Below, one piece after another: positions 1-8,477 of a DNA stretch of 64,000 nucleotides (position 1 is its first letter; the number at the start of each line of letters is the position of its first letter). Both the position numbers and the translations under genes were made by a program. Source of the stretch: Streptomyces sp. CG4 (lineage in GTDB: Bacteria; Actinomycetota; Actinomycetes; Streptomycetales; Streptomycetaceae); contig NZ_CP163525.1 of assembly GCF_041080655.1 (NCBI RefSeq), positions 4,030,001 through 4,094,000 of the forward strand. The letters run 5' to 3'. The notes below the pieces were generated by a model, which saw only the letters and a list, made by a program, of their open reading frames with translations, did not search any database and was not told where the DNA came from.

Positions 1-1387
1 CCACCGGCGCGAGTTCGCGGGCCGGCTGGGTCTGCTCGTAGGCGCGACCGACCCGCAGCAGCACGCTTTCCCCGAGGGGAGGGCCGAGCAGTTGCATGCC
101 TACCGGCAGGCCCGCCGCGTCGAAGCCGACCGGGACGGACAGGGACGGCACGCCGGTGATGTTGGCCGGGGACGAGAGGCGTACGTAAGCGTCGGAGACG
201 CTCTCGACCGTGCCGTCGGGCCAGGTGATCACCTCCTTGTCGGCTGCCACCGCGGTGGCCGGGACCGTGGGGGCGGCGATGACGTCGACCTCGTCCAGCA
301 GGCGGACCCAGGCCTGCCGCATGAGCGAGCGGGAGCGTTGGGCGTGCAAGTAGTCCCCGGCGGGCATGAGTTGACCGGCCTCGAGGAGGATGCGGACGTC
401 CGCCTGGTACAGCTCGGGAACCGTCCGCAGGGTCTGCTCGTGGTAGGCGGTGGCCTCCGGCACCATCAGGCCCCACTGGGTGGGCTGGATGTAGCGCGTC
501 ATCGGGATCTCCACCTCGACGAGCCGCGCACCGAGGGCTTGAAGCTGGTCGATGGCGTGCCGCACGGCGGCTTCCACCTCTGCGTCGACATGGTCGAAGT
601 AGTAGTTGCGCGGCACGCCGACGCGCAGCCCGGTCAGGTCCGTACCCGGCCCGGGCCGGTAGTCCACCTGGGGCGCGACCAGCGAGGCGGGATCGTGGGG
701 GTCGTGGCCGGCGAGGACGGACAGGACCAGGGCCGCGTCCTCCACGGTCCGGGTGATCGGGCCGACGTGGTCCAGCGACCAGGACAGTGACGTGATGCCC
801 GTGCGGGGGACGAGGCCGTAGGTCGGCTTGAGGCCGACGACCCCGTTGAGCGCGGCGGGCACCCGGATGGACCCGCCGGTGTCGGTGCCCAGGCTGAAGG
901 TCGCGGTGCCCGCGGCGACAGCCACGGCGGACCCGCCGCTGGAGCCGCCCGCGATCCGGTCACGGTTCCAGGCGTTGTTGGTCTGCGGGGTGGTCAGACC
1001 GTAGGCGAACTCATGGGTGTGGGTCTTGCCCAACAGGACCGCACCGGCTGTCGACAGGCGCGCGGCGACGGCGCTGTCGGCCCCTGCGCGGTGGCCCGCG
1101 CGAACCCTGGAACTGGCCGACGTCGCCAGACCGGCGACGTCGATCAAGTCCTTCAGCCCCATGGGGATGCCGTGCAGCGGACTCCGGAGGCGGCCGCCCG
1201 CGGCATCGTTCGCGGCCTCGCGGGCTTCCCGGCGGGCCTCCTCGGCCGTGACGGTGACGTAGGCCTGAAGGTGCGGTTCCACCTTCTCGATGCGGTCGAG
1301 GACGGAGTCCACCAGCTCGACCGGGGACAGCTGCCGTGCCCGGATCGCGTCAGCGGCTGCGGTCAGAGCCAGTTCGAACGGCTGCAT
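1..1387 (-). CDS. Amidase (amidase-signature family, AtzE/GatA-like), 3' end beyond window
   Basis: Cytoplasmic hydrolase of the amidase-signature family, which cleaves C-N bonds with a Ser-cisSer-Lys triad. The reading frame starts at an ATG (1387) preceded by GAGGAGAAGCACC and stays open to the window edge, so the C-terminus is missing. About 460 residues are visible. The conserved core is present: the lysine in MGLKDLIDV near residue 77 and the Gly/Ser-rich signature GGSSGGSAVAVAAGTA with its catalytic serines near residues 150-155, followed by SLGTDTGGSIRVPA. The upstream small gene overlaps the start by 38 bases and encodes an AtzG-like subunit, which points to an AtzE-type two-component amidase (biuret or carboxybiuret class) rather than GatA. 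The substrate cannot be read from sequence. Confidence 0.9.
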   Translation of the reverse strand, partial: MQPFELALTAAADAIRARQLSPVELVDSVLDRIEKVEPHLQAYVTVTAEEARREAREAANDAAGGRLRSPLHGIPMGLKDLIDVAGLATSASSRVRAGHRAGADSAVAARLSTAGAVLLGKTHTHEFAYGLTTPQTNNAWNRDRIAGGSSGGSAVAVAAGTATFSLGTDTGGSIRVPAALNGVVGLKPTYGLVPRTGITSLSWSLDHVGPITRTVEDAALVLSVLAGHDPHDPASLVAPQVDYRPGPGTDLTGLRVGVPRNYYFDHVDAEVEAAVRHAIDQLQALGARLVEVEIPMTRYIQPTQWGLMVPEATAYHEQTLRTVPELYQADVRILLEAGQLMPAGDYLHAQRSRSLMRQAWVRLLDEVDVIAAPTVPATAVAADKEVITWPDGTVESVSDAYVRLSSPANITGVPSLSVPVGFDAAGLPVGMQLLGPPLGESVLLRVGRAYEQTQPARELAPV

Positions 1388-1583
1388 GGTGCTTCTCCTC
1401 TCCTGCGCGGTAGGCGAAGGCGGGCGGGGTGTCCCCGAAGTCGAGTTCCCGCAGGACGGCGACGACGGAATGGATGTGGTTGGCGGTGGCCGCGACCCCG
1501 TCGTGGCGGTCGGCCGGCAGCGGGAGTCCGGCACGGGCGGCCCAGCGGGCCGCCTCCGGCGGAGTGAGTTCATCGGCGGACAC
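1350..1583 (-). CDS. AtzG-like (DUF4089) small amidase partner
   Basis: A 77-residue helical protein from a GTG start (1583) with AGGAGA about eight bases upstream. Length and pattern resemble the DUF4089/AtzG family, GatC-like subunits that wrap around and stabilise AtzE-type amidases. Visible features are TPPEAARWAARAGLPLPADR followed by a long helix ending VVAVLRELDFGDTPPAFAY, typical of GatC/AtzG folds. It is translated just ahead of the amidase and overlaps it by 38 bases, so co-expression and complex formation are likely. The last 10-12 residues (after EEKHHAA) lie in the overlap and may have drifted. Assignment rests on context plus the pattern; a GatC-like role is the main alternative. 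Confidence 0.65.
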   Translation of the reverse strand: MSADELTPPEAARWAARAGLPLPADRHDGVAATANHIHSVVAVLRELDFGDTPPAFAYRAGEEKHHAAVRTGSDRSR

Positions 1584-1677
1584 GGATCTGTCTCCTGATC
1601 AGCTGAGGTATCGGAAGCCCTCCGCACAACAAAAGCTAAGGCTTTGCGTTAGATGACTGTAGAACCTACGGCGACTT

Positions 1678-1696
1678 AAAGCAAATGCGTTGCTTT
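1678..1696. promoter_or_regulatory. Inverted repeat upstream of the amidase pair
   Basis: Perfect 7-base arms AAAGCAA and TTGCTTT separated by ATGCG, about 95 bases upstream of the AtzG-like start. It sits in a locally AT-richer stretch (about 1620-1700), as expected for a promoter region, so it could be an operator. A 12-base tandem duplication, CATGCCTTGTGT twice, lies just beyond it at 1720-1743. No regulator gene is adjacent, and no -35/-10 pair could be assigned convincingly in 1584-1823. Confidence 0.3.
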
Positions 1697-1823
1697 TGAT
1701 GCGAAGGGGTCGCACTCCTCATGCCTTGTGTCATGCCTTGTGTCCCAAGTTGGCGCATCCGCGCACGGCCCCGGCCAAGCCGCCCGCACCGCGAGAGGAG
1801 GGCGCCGTTGGGGGCTCGCGAGC

Positions 1824-2219
1824 ATGGCGCGGAAGTGGTTTCCCGACATGACCCCACAGCAGCAGGCCGCGATTCTGTCGATGCTGGAGCTGAAGGTCAC
1901 AACTACCGGGCCAGTGCCCGATGGGCGCCGTGGTGGAGTCCCCTGCACAGTGCGGGCCTGGTACACCGCTACCGGCCTCGACATCCCCACGGTTTCGCTA
2001 TCGGATGACGACTGGGCCAAGGTCGCTCCATCGCTGCTGAAGGGGCGGATGGGCACCGTCCGGCGTTCCGTGGAGGCGACCCCTCCCTGGGCCCGAGCCA
2101 ATGCCTCCGATGATCATCGAAGGACGCGTCGGCCCGAGCGCAATGCTGCACCCAGAAGAACGATCCCGGAGGGGATGCCGATGATCGTGATGCAGAGCAG
2201 GACGCCGGCGAGCAGGTAG
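1824..2219 (+). pseudogene. Possible remnant of a serine-recombinase C-terminal region
   Basis: An ORF whose first 75 codons look protein-like (MARKWFPDMTPQQQAA, then GRRGGVPCTVRAWY and LSDDDWAKVAPSLL). This resembles the C-terminal part of actinobacterial recombinases or integrases, where a DMTPxQQ helix is followed by a short W-containing domain. After about position 2050 the translation becomes random, Arg-rich sequence that overlaps the antisense YccF-like fragment, so the open frame to 2219 is probably fortuitous. No recombinase catalytic domain lies upstream. I read it as the tail of a decayed mobile element; it could also be an unrelated short hypothetical protein. Confidence 0.3.
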
Positions 2220-2260
2220 CCGAGGAAAAGCCAGAAGCCGCTCAGGACGAGCCACTTCAC
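2114..2260 (-). pseudogene. Truncated YccF-like inner-membrane protein
   Basis: A 48-codon gene too short for most ORF callers. It starts at GTG (2260), and this overlaps the htpX stop in a GTGA arrangement, indicating translational coupling. The peptide begins VKWLVLSGFWLFLGYLLAGV and continues LLCITIIGIP, matching one YccF-type (DUF307) repeat: a W-L-x-L-x-G-x-W-L/F-x-L-G-Y helix followed by the C-x-T-I-I-G-I-P motif. After GIP it diverges (SGIVLLGAALRSGRR) and stops, whereas YccF proteins normally run to roughly 120-150 residues with two such repeats. The break lies next to the recombinase-like remnant, suggesting truncation by a past insertion or deletion. A short membrane peptide could still be made. 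Confidence 0.6.
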
Positions 2261-3120
2261 TGGTGGCGACCTGCCATTTTCTCCAGCCGGGCGATGCGGT
2301 CCGCCATGGGCGGGTGCGTGGAGAACATCTTGGTCAGTCCCTGTCCCGCGCGGAAGGGGTTCGCGATCATCATGTGGCTGGCGGTCTCGATCCGGGGCTC
2401 GGGGGGCAGCGGGAGCTGCTGGGTGCCGGCCTCCAGCTTGCGCAGGGCACCGGCGAGGGCCAGCGGGTCGCCGGTGAGCTGAGCACCGGAGGCGTCCGCC
2501 TCGTACTCGCGGGAGCGGCTGATGGCCAGCTGGATGAGGGTGGCGGCGAGCGGGCCGAGGATCATGATCAGGAGCATGCCGAGCAGGCCGGGGCCGTCAT
2601 CGTCGTCCGAGCGGCCGATCGGGACCAGCCAGGCGAAGTTCACCAGGAACATGATCACCGAGGCGAGCGCGCCGGCGACCGAGGAGATCAGGATGTCCCG
2701 GTTGTAGACATGGCTGAGCTCGTGGCCGATGACGCCGCGCAGCTCGCGCTCGTCCAGCAGGCGCAGGATGCCCTCGGTGCAGCACACCGCGGCGTTGCGC
2801 GGGTTGCGGCCCGTGGCGAAGGCGTTGGGAGCCTCCGTGGGCGAGATGTACAGCCGGGGCATGGGCTGGCGGGCCTGCGTGGACAGCTCGCGGACCATGC
2901 GGTAGAGCGCGGGGGCCTCGAACTCGCTGACCGGGCGGGCGCGCATCGCGCGGAGCGCCAGCTTGTCGCTGTTCCAGTACGCGTACGCGTTCGTCCCCAG
3001 GGCGATCAGGACTGCGACGATCAGTCCCATACGGCCGAAGAAGCTGCCGATGACGATGATGAGTGCGGACAGTCCCCCGAGGAGTACTGCGGTCCTGAGC
3101 CCGTTGTGCCGGCGGTGCAC
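2257..3120 (-). CDS. htpX: HtpX-type membrane zinc metalloprotease (M48B)
   Basis: Integral membrane protease, 287 residues, involved in quality control of membrane proteins. The zinc site HELSH occurs in GVIGHELSHVYNRDIL, with a downstream glutamate in SRSREYEADASGA as third ligand, both diagnostic of M48. Hydrophobic segments lie at the N-terminus (TAVLLGGLSALIIVIGSF and GLIVAVLIALGTNAYAYW), and two more follow the HELSH motif. The chosen start is GTG (3120), giving VHRRHNGLRTAV, because it has a strong ribosome site (GGAGGG) eight bases upstream and yields the family's usual length. An upstream in-frame ATG at 3294 would add an unlikely Arg-rich leader. It lies downstream of the nuo2 cluster but behind a terminator, and overlaps the YccF-like fragment. 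Confidence 0.93.
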   Translation of the reverse strand: MHRRHNGLRTAVLLGGLSALIIVIGSFFGRMGLIVAVLIALGTNAYAYWNSDKLALRAMRARPVSEFEAPALYRMVRELSTQARQPMPRLYISPTEAPNAFATGRNPRNAAVCCTEGILRLLDERELRGVIGHELSHVYNRDILISSVAGALASVIMFLVNFAWLVPIGRSDDDDGPGLLGMLLIMILGPLAATLIQLAISRSREYEADASGAQLTGDPLALAGALRKLEAGTQQLPLPPEPRIETASHMMIANPFRAGQGLTKMFSTHPPMADRIARLEKMAGRHQ

Positions 3121-3266
3121 CGTGCGCCCTCCAAATCGTGCAGCTGGGGAACACTTTGGTCCAGTGGACCCTCCCGCTTGTGACAACGCCAGGCGACGGC
3201 CACGAGTTCCCCGATACCTGCGCGGGCGCCGGTCGGCCGTACGGGTGACGTGCTCATTCACGCGCA

Positions 3267-3301
3267 CGCGCGCGTGGCGGCACGGATGCGCCACGCGCGC
3301 G
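3267..3301 (-). terminator. Hairpin between nuoN2 and htpX
   Basis: A perfect 13-bp stem (CGCGCGCGTGGCG and CGCCACGCGCGCG) with a 9-base loop, 66 bases downstream of the nuoN2 stop. It lacks a T-tract, as usual for Streptomyces, but it is the obvious candidate to end the nuo2 transcript and separate it from htpX. Confidence 0.6.
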
Positions 3302-3366
3302 GGGCGGCTTCTCGCAGCCGTCCGGTGTCGTCCTCGGTACGGTCCGGTGGCCTTCTCGGAACAGGC

Positions 3367-4884
3367 TCAGAACAGGCCGGTGGCGGCGAAGCGCAGGACC
3401 AGCTGGGGTGCTCCGGACAGGGCGACGCCGAGGACGCCGGTGAGGGCGAGGGCGGCCGTGAGAGGAGCCGGGACGCGGTGCCGGGCGGGTTCGCCCTCGG
3501 GGGCGCGGAACAGCAGGGCCGTCCACTGCAGGTAGTAGAAGAGGGCGATCACGACGTTGACGGCCATCACGACGGCGAGCCAGCCGAGGCCCGCGTCGAC
3601 GGCCGCCGAGAACACGGTGACCTTGGCGAACAGCCCGATGACGCCCGGCGGCAGCCCGGCCAGGCACAGCAGGAAGAACGCCAGCAGCAGCGCGGTGAGC
3701 GGGTTGGTGGCGTACAGGCCCCGGTAGTCGCTGATCCGGTTCAGGGCCCGGCTGCGGCCCACCAGGGCGGCCACCGCGAAGGCGCCGAGGTTCACGGCGG
3801 CGTACATCAGCGCGTAGGCCACCGTGGAGCCGATCGCCTTCTGCGGGTCCTTGGCGTAGCCGGCAGCGGCGATCGGCACCAGCAGATAGCCGGCCTGGCC
3901 GACGGAGGACCAGGCGAGGAGCCGTACGGCGCTGTACGCGCGCGTGGCTTGCTGGCGCAGGGCACCGACATTGCCGACGGTCATGGTGAGGGCGGCCAGG
4001 GCGGCGAGTGCGGGACCCCAGACGTCGGCGTAGGAGGGGAACGCTACGACGGTGACGAGGATCAGACCGGAGAAGCCGACCGCCTTCCCGACGACCGACA
4101 GGTAGGCGGCGACGGGCAGCGGCGCGCCGACGTAGGTGTCGGGCACCCAGAAGTGGAAGGGGACGGCGGCCGTCTTGAAGGCGAAGCCGACGAGGGTGAG
4201 GACGACGCCCGTCTGGGCGAGCGTGTGCAGCTGGCCGTCGACGTGCGGCAGGCGCTCGGCGACCTGGGTGAGGTAGAGGGTGCCGGTGGAGGCGTAGACG
4301 AAGCTGATGCCCATCAGGCTGACAGCAGTGGCGGTCACCGAGGACAGGAAGAACTTCAGGGCGGCCTCGGAGGACCGCTTGTCGCCGTGCCGGATGCCGA
4401 CGAGGGCGAAGGCGGGCAGGGAGGCGACCTCCAGGGCGACGATCAGGGTGGCCAGGTCACGGGAGGCGGGCAGCAGGGCGGCGCCGGCCGCCGAGGACAG
4501 CAGCAGGAACCAGAATTCGCCCGGCGGGACGCGCCGCTCGTCGTCCTTGAGGTTCGTGACGGACAGCAGGGCGGCCAGCAGCGCGCCGCCGAGGACCAGG
4601 AACTGGATGACGAGCGTGAAGTGGTCGGCGGTGTAGCTGCACGCGCGCGTGGGGCCGTTCACGCAGAAGGTGCTGCGGTCGCCGTTCAGGAGCGGCAGGA
4701 GCATCAGCGCGGCCGCGGCCAGTCCGGCGACCGAGACCCAGCCCAGGACGGCCTTGCGGGCCTCGGGCAGGAAGAGGTCGGCGACCAGGACGACGAGTCC
4801 CACGGCGGCGGCGATGGTCGGCGGGGCGACGGCGAGCCAGTCGACGGACTGGACGAGCGACTCGGCGACGGGCTGGGCGCTCAT
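3367..4884 (-). CDS. nuoN2: NADH-quinone oxidoreductase-like subunit N, second cluster
   Basis: Polytopic membrane subunit of the antiporter-like NuoL/M/N family, 505 residues, last gene of the second nuo cluster. The ATG start (4884) overlaps the nuoM2 stop in ATGA, so a much longer upstream frame is not used. Family sequence is clear: the Lys-containing helix with FKTAAVPFHFWVPDTYVGAP, and the half-channel region AYSAVRLLAWSSVGQAGYLL. In complex I this subunit forms one of three proton half-channel pairs in the membrane arm. It is a diverged paralogue of nuoN at 47048-48697, with no lesion visible. Confidence 0.93.
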   Translation of the reverse strand: MSAQPVAESLVQSVDWLAVAPPTIAAAVGLVVLVADLFLPEARKAVLGWVSVAGLAAAALMLLPLLNGDRSTFCVNGPTRACSYTADHFTLVIQFLVLGGALLAALLSVTNLKDDERRVPPGEFWFLLLSSAAGAALLPASRDLATLIVALEVASLPAFALVGIRHGDKRSSEAALKFFLSSVTATAVSLMGISFVYASTGTLYLTQVAERLPHVDGQLHTLAQTGVVLTLVGFAFKTAAVPFHFWVPDTYVGAPLPVAAYLSVVGKAVGFSGLILVTVVAFPSYADVWGPALAALAALTMTVGNVGALRQQATRAYSAVRLLAWSSVGQAGYLLVPIAAAGYAKDPQKAIGSTVAYALMYAAVNLGAFAVAALVGRSRALNRISDYRGLYATNPLTALLLAFFLLCLAGLPPGVIGLFAKVTVFSAAVDAGLGWLAVVMAVNVVIALFYYLQWTALLFRAPEGEPARHRVPAPLTAALALTGVLGVALSGAPQLVLRFAATGLF

Positions 4885-6455
4885 CGAGTGCCTCCTGCGA
4901 GGAGCTGGTGCACGGCCGGGTCGGTCAGGCCGAGCAGCGCCCTCGGCCACAGTCCGGCGACGACGGTGAGGGCGACGAGCGGGGTCCAGGCAGCGAACTC
5001 GTAGCCGTGGACGTCGGCGAGCTTGGGGACTTCCTGTTCGACGCCGCCCATGCAGACGCGACGGACCACGATCAGCATGTACGCGGCCGTCAGCAGGGTG
5101 CCGAACGCGCCGATCGCCATGAAGGTGAGGAACGCGGGCCGGCTGAGGTCCGCGGCGGGCTTGAATGCGCCGAACAGGGCCAGCATCTCGCCCCAGAACC
5201 CGGCGAGGCCCGGCAGGCCGAGCGAGGCGACGGCGCCGAAGGCGAGCAGCCCGCCGAGGCGGGGCGCCTTGCCGTACAGCGCGGCGCCGGTCTCTTCGGC
5301 CAAGGAGTCGAGGTCGGTCGTGCCGGTGCGGTCTTTCAGCGCGCCGACCAGGAAGAACAGCAGGCCGGTGATGAGGCCGTGGGCGATGTTGGCGAACAGG
5401 GCGCCGTTGACGCCGGTCGGGGTCATGGTGGCGATGCCCAGCAGGACGAAGCCCATGTGGCCGACGGAGGAGTAGGCGATCAGCCGCTTGAGGTCGCCCT
5501 TCGCGCCCCGCTTGGCCAGGGCCAGGCAGGCGAGGGATCCGTAGATGATCCCGACCACGGCGAACGCGGCGAGGTACGGCGCGAAGGTGTGGAAGCCGTG
5601 GGGCGCGATCGGCAGCAGAATCCGGACGAACCCGTACGTACCCATCTTGAGCAGGACGCCGGCCAGCAGGACCGAGCCGACAGTCGGCGCGGCGGTGTGG
5701 GCGTCCGGCAGCCAGCTGTGCAGCGGCCACATCGGCGTCTTCACCGCGAGCCCGATCCCGATCGCCAGAACGGCGATGACCTGCACGGATGCGGTCAGCG
5801 ACCGGCCGTTGTCAGTGGCGAGTGCCACCATGTCGAACGTGCCCGCCTTGATTCCGATCAGGAGCAGGCCGAGCAGCATGACGACGGAGCCGAGCAGCGT
5901 GAACAGGATGAACTTCCACGCGGCCCGGGTCCGCCCCTCGCCTCCCCAGCGGGCGATGAGGAAGTACATCGGGATGAGCACCATCTCGAACGCGAGGAAG
6001 AACAGCAGCAGGTCGAGGACGGCGAAGGTCGCGAGGGTGCCGGACTCGAGCAGCAGCAGCAGCGCGACGAACGCCTTGGGGGAGCCGCCCGCGGGCGGCT
6101 TGAAGTAGGAGTACAGCGCGCAGAGGAAGGTCAGCAACGCGGTCAGGACCAGAAGGGGGAGGGAGATGCCGTCGATGCCGAGGTGGATCCGCACGTCCAG
6201 TGCGGGGATCCAGCTGATGTCGGTGGTGGCCTGCATCTTCGACGCATGGTCGTGGTCGAAGCCGAGCGCGAGGACGATCGCGGCGATGAGGATCGCGCCG
6301 GTCACGGTCACACCGTGCCGCAGCACGGCCTGCTCAGGCGACTTCCCCTTCAGTCCGGGCGGGGCCGGCAGGAGAGCGGCGACGGCGCCGAGGAGCGGGC
6401 CGACGACGACGAACGCCAGAAGGAACTGCATCACGGACTCGTTGATATCGATCAC
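4881..6455 (-). CDS. nuoM2: NADH-quinone oxidoreductase-like subunit M, second cluster
   Basis: Antiporter-like membrane subunit, 524 residues, ATG start, ending in a four-base overlap with nuoN2. Diagnostic segments include the glutamate in FFLAFEMVLIPMYFLIARWGGE (proton-path glutamate of NuoM) and the lysine helix AVKTPMWPLHSWLPDAHTAAP. About fourteen hydrophobic stretches are spread along the protein, as in NuoM. It begins six bases after nuoL2. Its role would be proton translocation in the membrane arm of the second complex-I-like enzyme. Confidence 0.93.
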   Translation of the reverse strand: MIDINESVMQFLLAFVVVGPLLGAVAALLPAPPGLKGKSPEQAVLRHGVTVTGAILIAAIVLALGFDHDHASKMQATTDISWIPALDVRIHLGIDGISLPLLVLTALLTFLCALYSYFKPPAGGSPKAFVALLLLLESGTLATFAVLDLLLFFLAFEMVLIPMYFLIARWGGEGRTRAAWKFILFTLLGSVVMLLGLLLIGIKAGTFDMVALATDNGRSLTASVQVIAVLAIGIGLAVKTPMWPLHSWLPDAHTAAPTVGSVLLAGVLLKMGTYGFVRILLPIAPHGFHTFAPYLAAFAVVGIIYGSLACLALAKRGAKGDLKRLIAYSSVGHMGFVLLGIATMTPTGVNGALFANIAHGLITGLLFFLVGALKDRTGTTDLDSLAEETGAALYGKAPRLGGLLAFGAVASLGLPGLAGFWGEMLALFGAFKPAADLSRPAFLTFMAIGAFGTLLTAAYMLIVVRRVCMGGVEQEVPKLADVHGYEFAAWTPLVALTVVAGLWPRALLGLTDPAVHQLLAGGTR

Positions 6456-6461
6456 GCCTGC

Positions 6462-8477
6462 TCACGCTCCCGTGGCGACGAGGACGACGGCGACCGCCAG
6501 GACGACGGTGCCGGCGAGCAGCGCGCTCACATAGGTCTGCACATTGCCGGTCTGCGCCCGCCGTACGGCTGCCCCGAGCAGCCGGGGCAGGGCGGCGGCG
6601 CCGCGTACGTAGGTGTCGACGACCTCGCTGTCGAGGAAGCGAACGAGGCTCGCTCCGGCCTGGACCGGGCGGACGAACAGTGCCGTGTACACGGCGTCCA
6701 GGTGGAAACCGGCGGCCGCGGGCCGGTACAGCGGGCCGAGGAGCAGTCGGCCGGGGTCGGGTGCGTGGGCGAGGTCGGCCGGCCCGTGGTCGGCGAGGGC
6801 GTGGGCCTCGACCAGGCTCGCGTCGCCCTCCGGGTGTGCGGCGGCCTCGCCCTGGAGGTGCTCCCACGCGAAGGAGGGCGTGGGCGCTGCCGGGACACGG
6901 GCGGCGAGCGCGCTGGTGCGCTGCCAGGCGCCGTAGGTGAGCAGCCCGCCGACCACGGCGAGGCCGGTGCCGAGGATGGAGGTGAGCAGGGTCGGGGTCA
7001 GGTCGCGGCCGTCGAACCAGCCGGGCAGCGAGCGGTAGGCGAGCCCGCCGAAGGCCAGGGACGGCACGGCGAGCACCCACAGCACCACGGTCATCGTCAG
7101 CGGCTGGCGACCGTGGTCGGGGGCCTCGGCGCCCCGGCCGCGGAAGGCCAGCAGCCACAGCCGGGCCGCGTAGGCGGCGGTGAGCAGGGCGGTGAGCAGG
7201 CCGGCGACGAGGACGATCCAGCCGGCGGCGCCGGGCGCGTGGTCGGTGTTCCCGGTGGCGACGTGCTCGGCGGCACCGAGGACGGACTCCTTGGAGAAGA
7301 AACCGCTGAACGGCGGGATCGCGGCAAGTGCGAGGAGTGCCACGGTCATCGTCCAGTAGGCGTCCGGGACGCGGTCGCGCAGTCCGCGCATACGGGACAT
7401 GGCGGCCAGCGAGTTGGTGCCGGCGGCGTGGATGATCACGCCGGCCGCGAGGAACAGCAGCGCCTTGAAGGCGCCGTGGGACAGGAGGTGGAAGACCGCG
7501 GCACCGCGGTCACCGACGGCGAGGGCGCCGGTCATGTAGCCGAGCTGGCCGATCGTCGAGTAGGCGAGGACGCGCTTGATGTCGTCCTGGGCGAGCGCGG
7601 CGAGCGCCGAGCCGGCCATCGTGACGGCGGCCATGACGGCCAGGACGATCATCGCGGCCTGGGAGGCCTCGAACACGGGGAGGAGCCGGGCGATGAAGTA
7701 GACACCGGCGGCGACCATCGTCGCGGCGTGGATCAGCGCCGAGACGGGCGTGGGGCCCGCCATCGCGTCCGGCAGCCAGGTATGCAGCGGGAACTGCGCC
7801 GACTTGCCCGCGACGCCCGCGAGGAGCAGCAGGGCGATCAGGGTCGGGTGGTGCAGGTTGCCGCTCGCCACGGTGCCGAGGACGCGGGTGATGCGGAAGG
7901 ACCCTGCGTCGGTGGCCAGCGCGAACAGGCCGATGAGGAACGGCACGTCGCCGAGCTTGGTGACCAGGAAGGCCTTCAGGGAGGCGGCGCGGGCCTCCGG
8001 GGTCTCCCAGTAGTGGCCGACCAGGAAGTAGGAACAGATGCCCATGACTTCCCAGCCGACCAGCAGCACGATCAGGTCGCCGGAGTAGACGACCAGGAGC
8101 ATCGCGGAGCTGAACAGGGAGACGAGGGCGGCGTACGAGGGGTAGCGCGGGTCGTCGCGCAGATAGCCCGTCGAGTAGATCTGCACGCAGGCCGCGACGA
8201 ACGCGACCAGGATCGCGACGAGCGCGGCGAAGCCGTCGATGTGCAGCGCCAGCTCGATCGGGACCGAACCAGTGGGCGTCAGCTCGGCGTGTGTGTCGAC
8301 GGCCTGGTCGCCGCCCTGGCGTACAGCGACCAGTGCGGCCAGGACGAGCGAGGCCAGTGGCGGCAGCACGGCGAGCGGGCGGACGAACCCTGGGGCGGTG
8401 CGGCCGAGCAGCAGTCCGGCGACGGCGCCCAGGAACGGCAGGAGGGGGACGAGGACGGCGAGGGTGGTCGTGGTCAC
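6462..8477 (-). CDS. nuoL2: NADH-quinone oxidoreductase-like subunit L, second cluster
   Basis: Largest antiporter-like subunit, 671 residues, from a GTG start overlapping the nuoK2 stop (GTGA). The NuoL pattern is seen in GWEVMGICSYFLVGHYW, in KSAQFPLHTWLPDAMAGPTP plus VSALIHAATMVAAGVY, and in the discontinuous-helix lysine region DDIKRVLAYSTIGQLGYM. A C-terminal hydrophobic extension after about residue 560 corresponds to the lateral helix and final TM of NuoL. It is predicted to pump protons at the distal end of the membrane arm. The long open frame on the opposite strand here is a codon-bias artefact. Confidence 0.93.
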   Translation of the reverse strand: MTTTTLAVLVPLLPFLGAVAGLLLGRTAPGFVRPLAVLPPLASLVLAALVAVRQGGDQAVDTHAELTPTGSVPIELALHIDGFAALVAILVAFVAACVQIYSTGYLRDDPRYPSYAALVSLFSSAMLLVVYSGDLIVLLVGWEVMGICSYFLVGHYWETPEARAASLKAFLVTKLGDVPFLIGLFALATDAGSFRITRVLGTVASGNLHHPTLIALLLLAGVAGKSAQFPLHTWLPDAMAGPTPVSALIHAATMVAAGVYFIARLLPVFEASQAAMIVLAVMAAVTMAGSALAALAQDDIKRVLAYSTIGQLGYMTGALAVGDRGAAVFHLLSHGAFKALLFLAAGVIIHAAGTNSLAAMSRMRGLRDRVPDAYWTMTVALLALAAIPPFSGFFSKESVLGAAEHVATGNTDHAPGAAGWIVLVAGLLTALLTAAYAARLWLLAFRGRGAEAPDHGRQPLTMTVVLWVLAVPSLAFGGLAYRSLPGWFDGRDLTPTLLTSILGTGLAVVGGLLTYGAWQRTSALAARVPAAPTPSFAWEHLQGEAAAHPEGDASLVEAHALADHGPADLAHAPDPGRLLLGPLYRPAAAGFHLDAVYTALFVRPVQAGASLVRFLDSEVVDTYVRGAAALPRLLGAAVRRAQTGNVQTYVSALLAGTVVLAVAVVLVATGA

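Noticed and set aside
1728..1823. Upstream extension of the recombinase-like remnant ORF
   Set aside because: Ser/Arg/Gly-rich leader before the ATG at 1824 with no protein-like pattern; it also overlaps the promoter region of the amidase pair.
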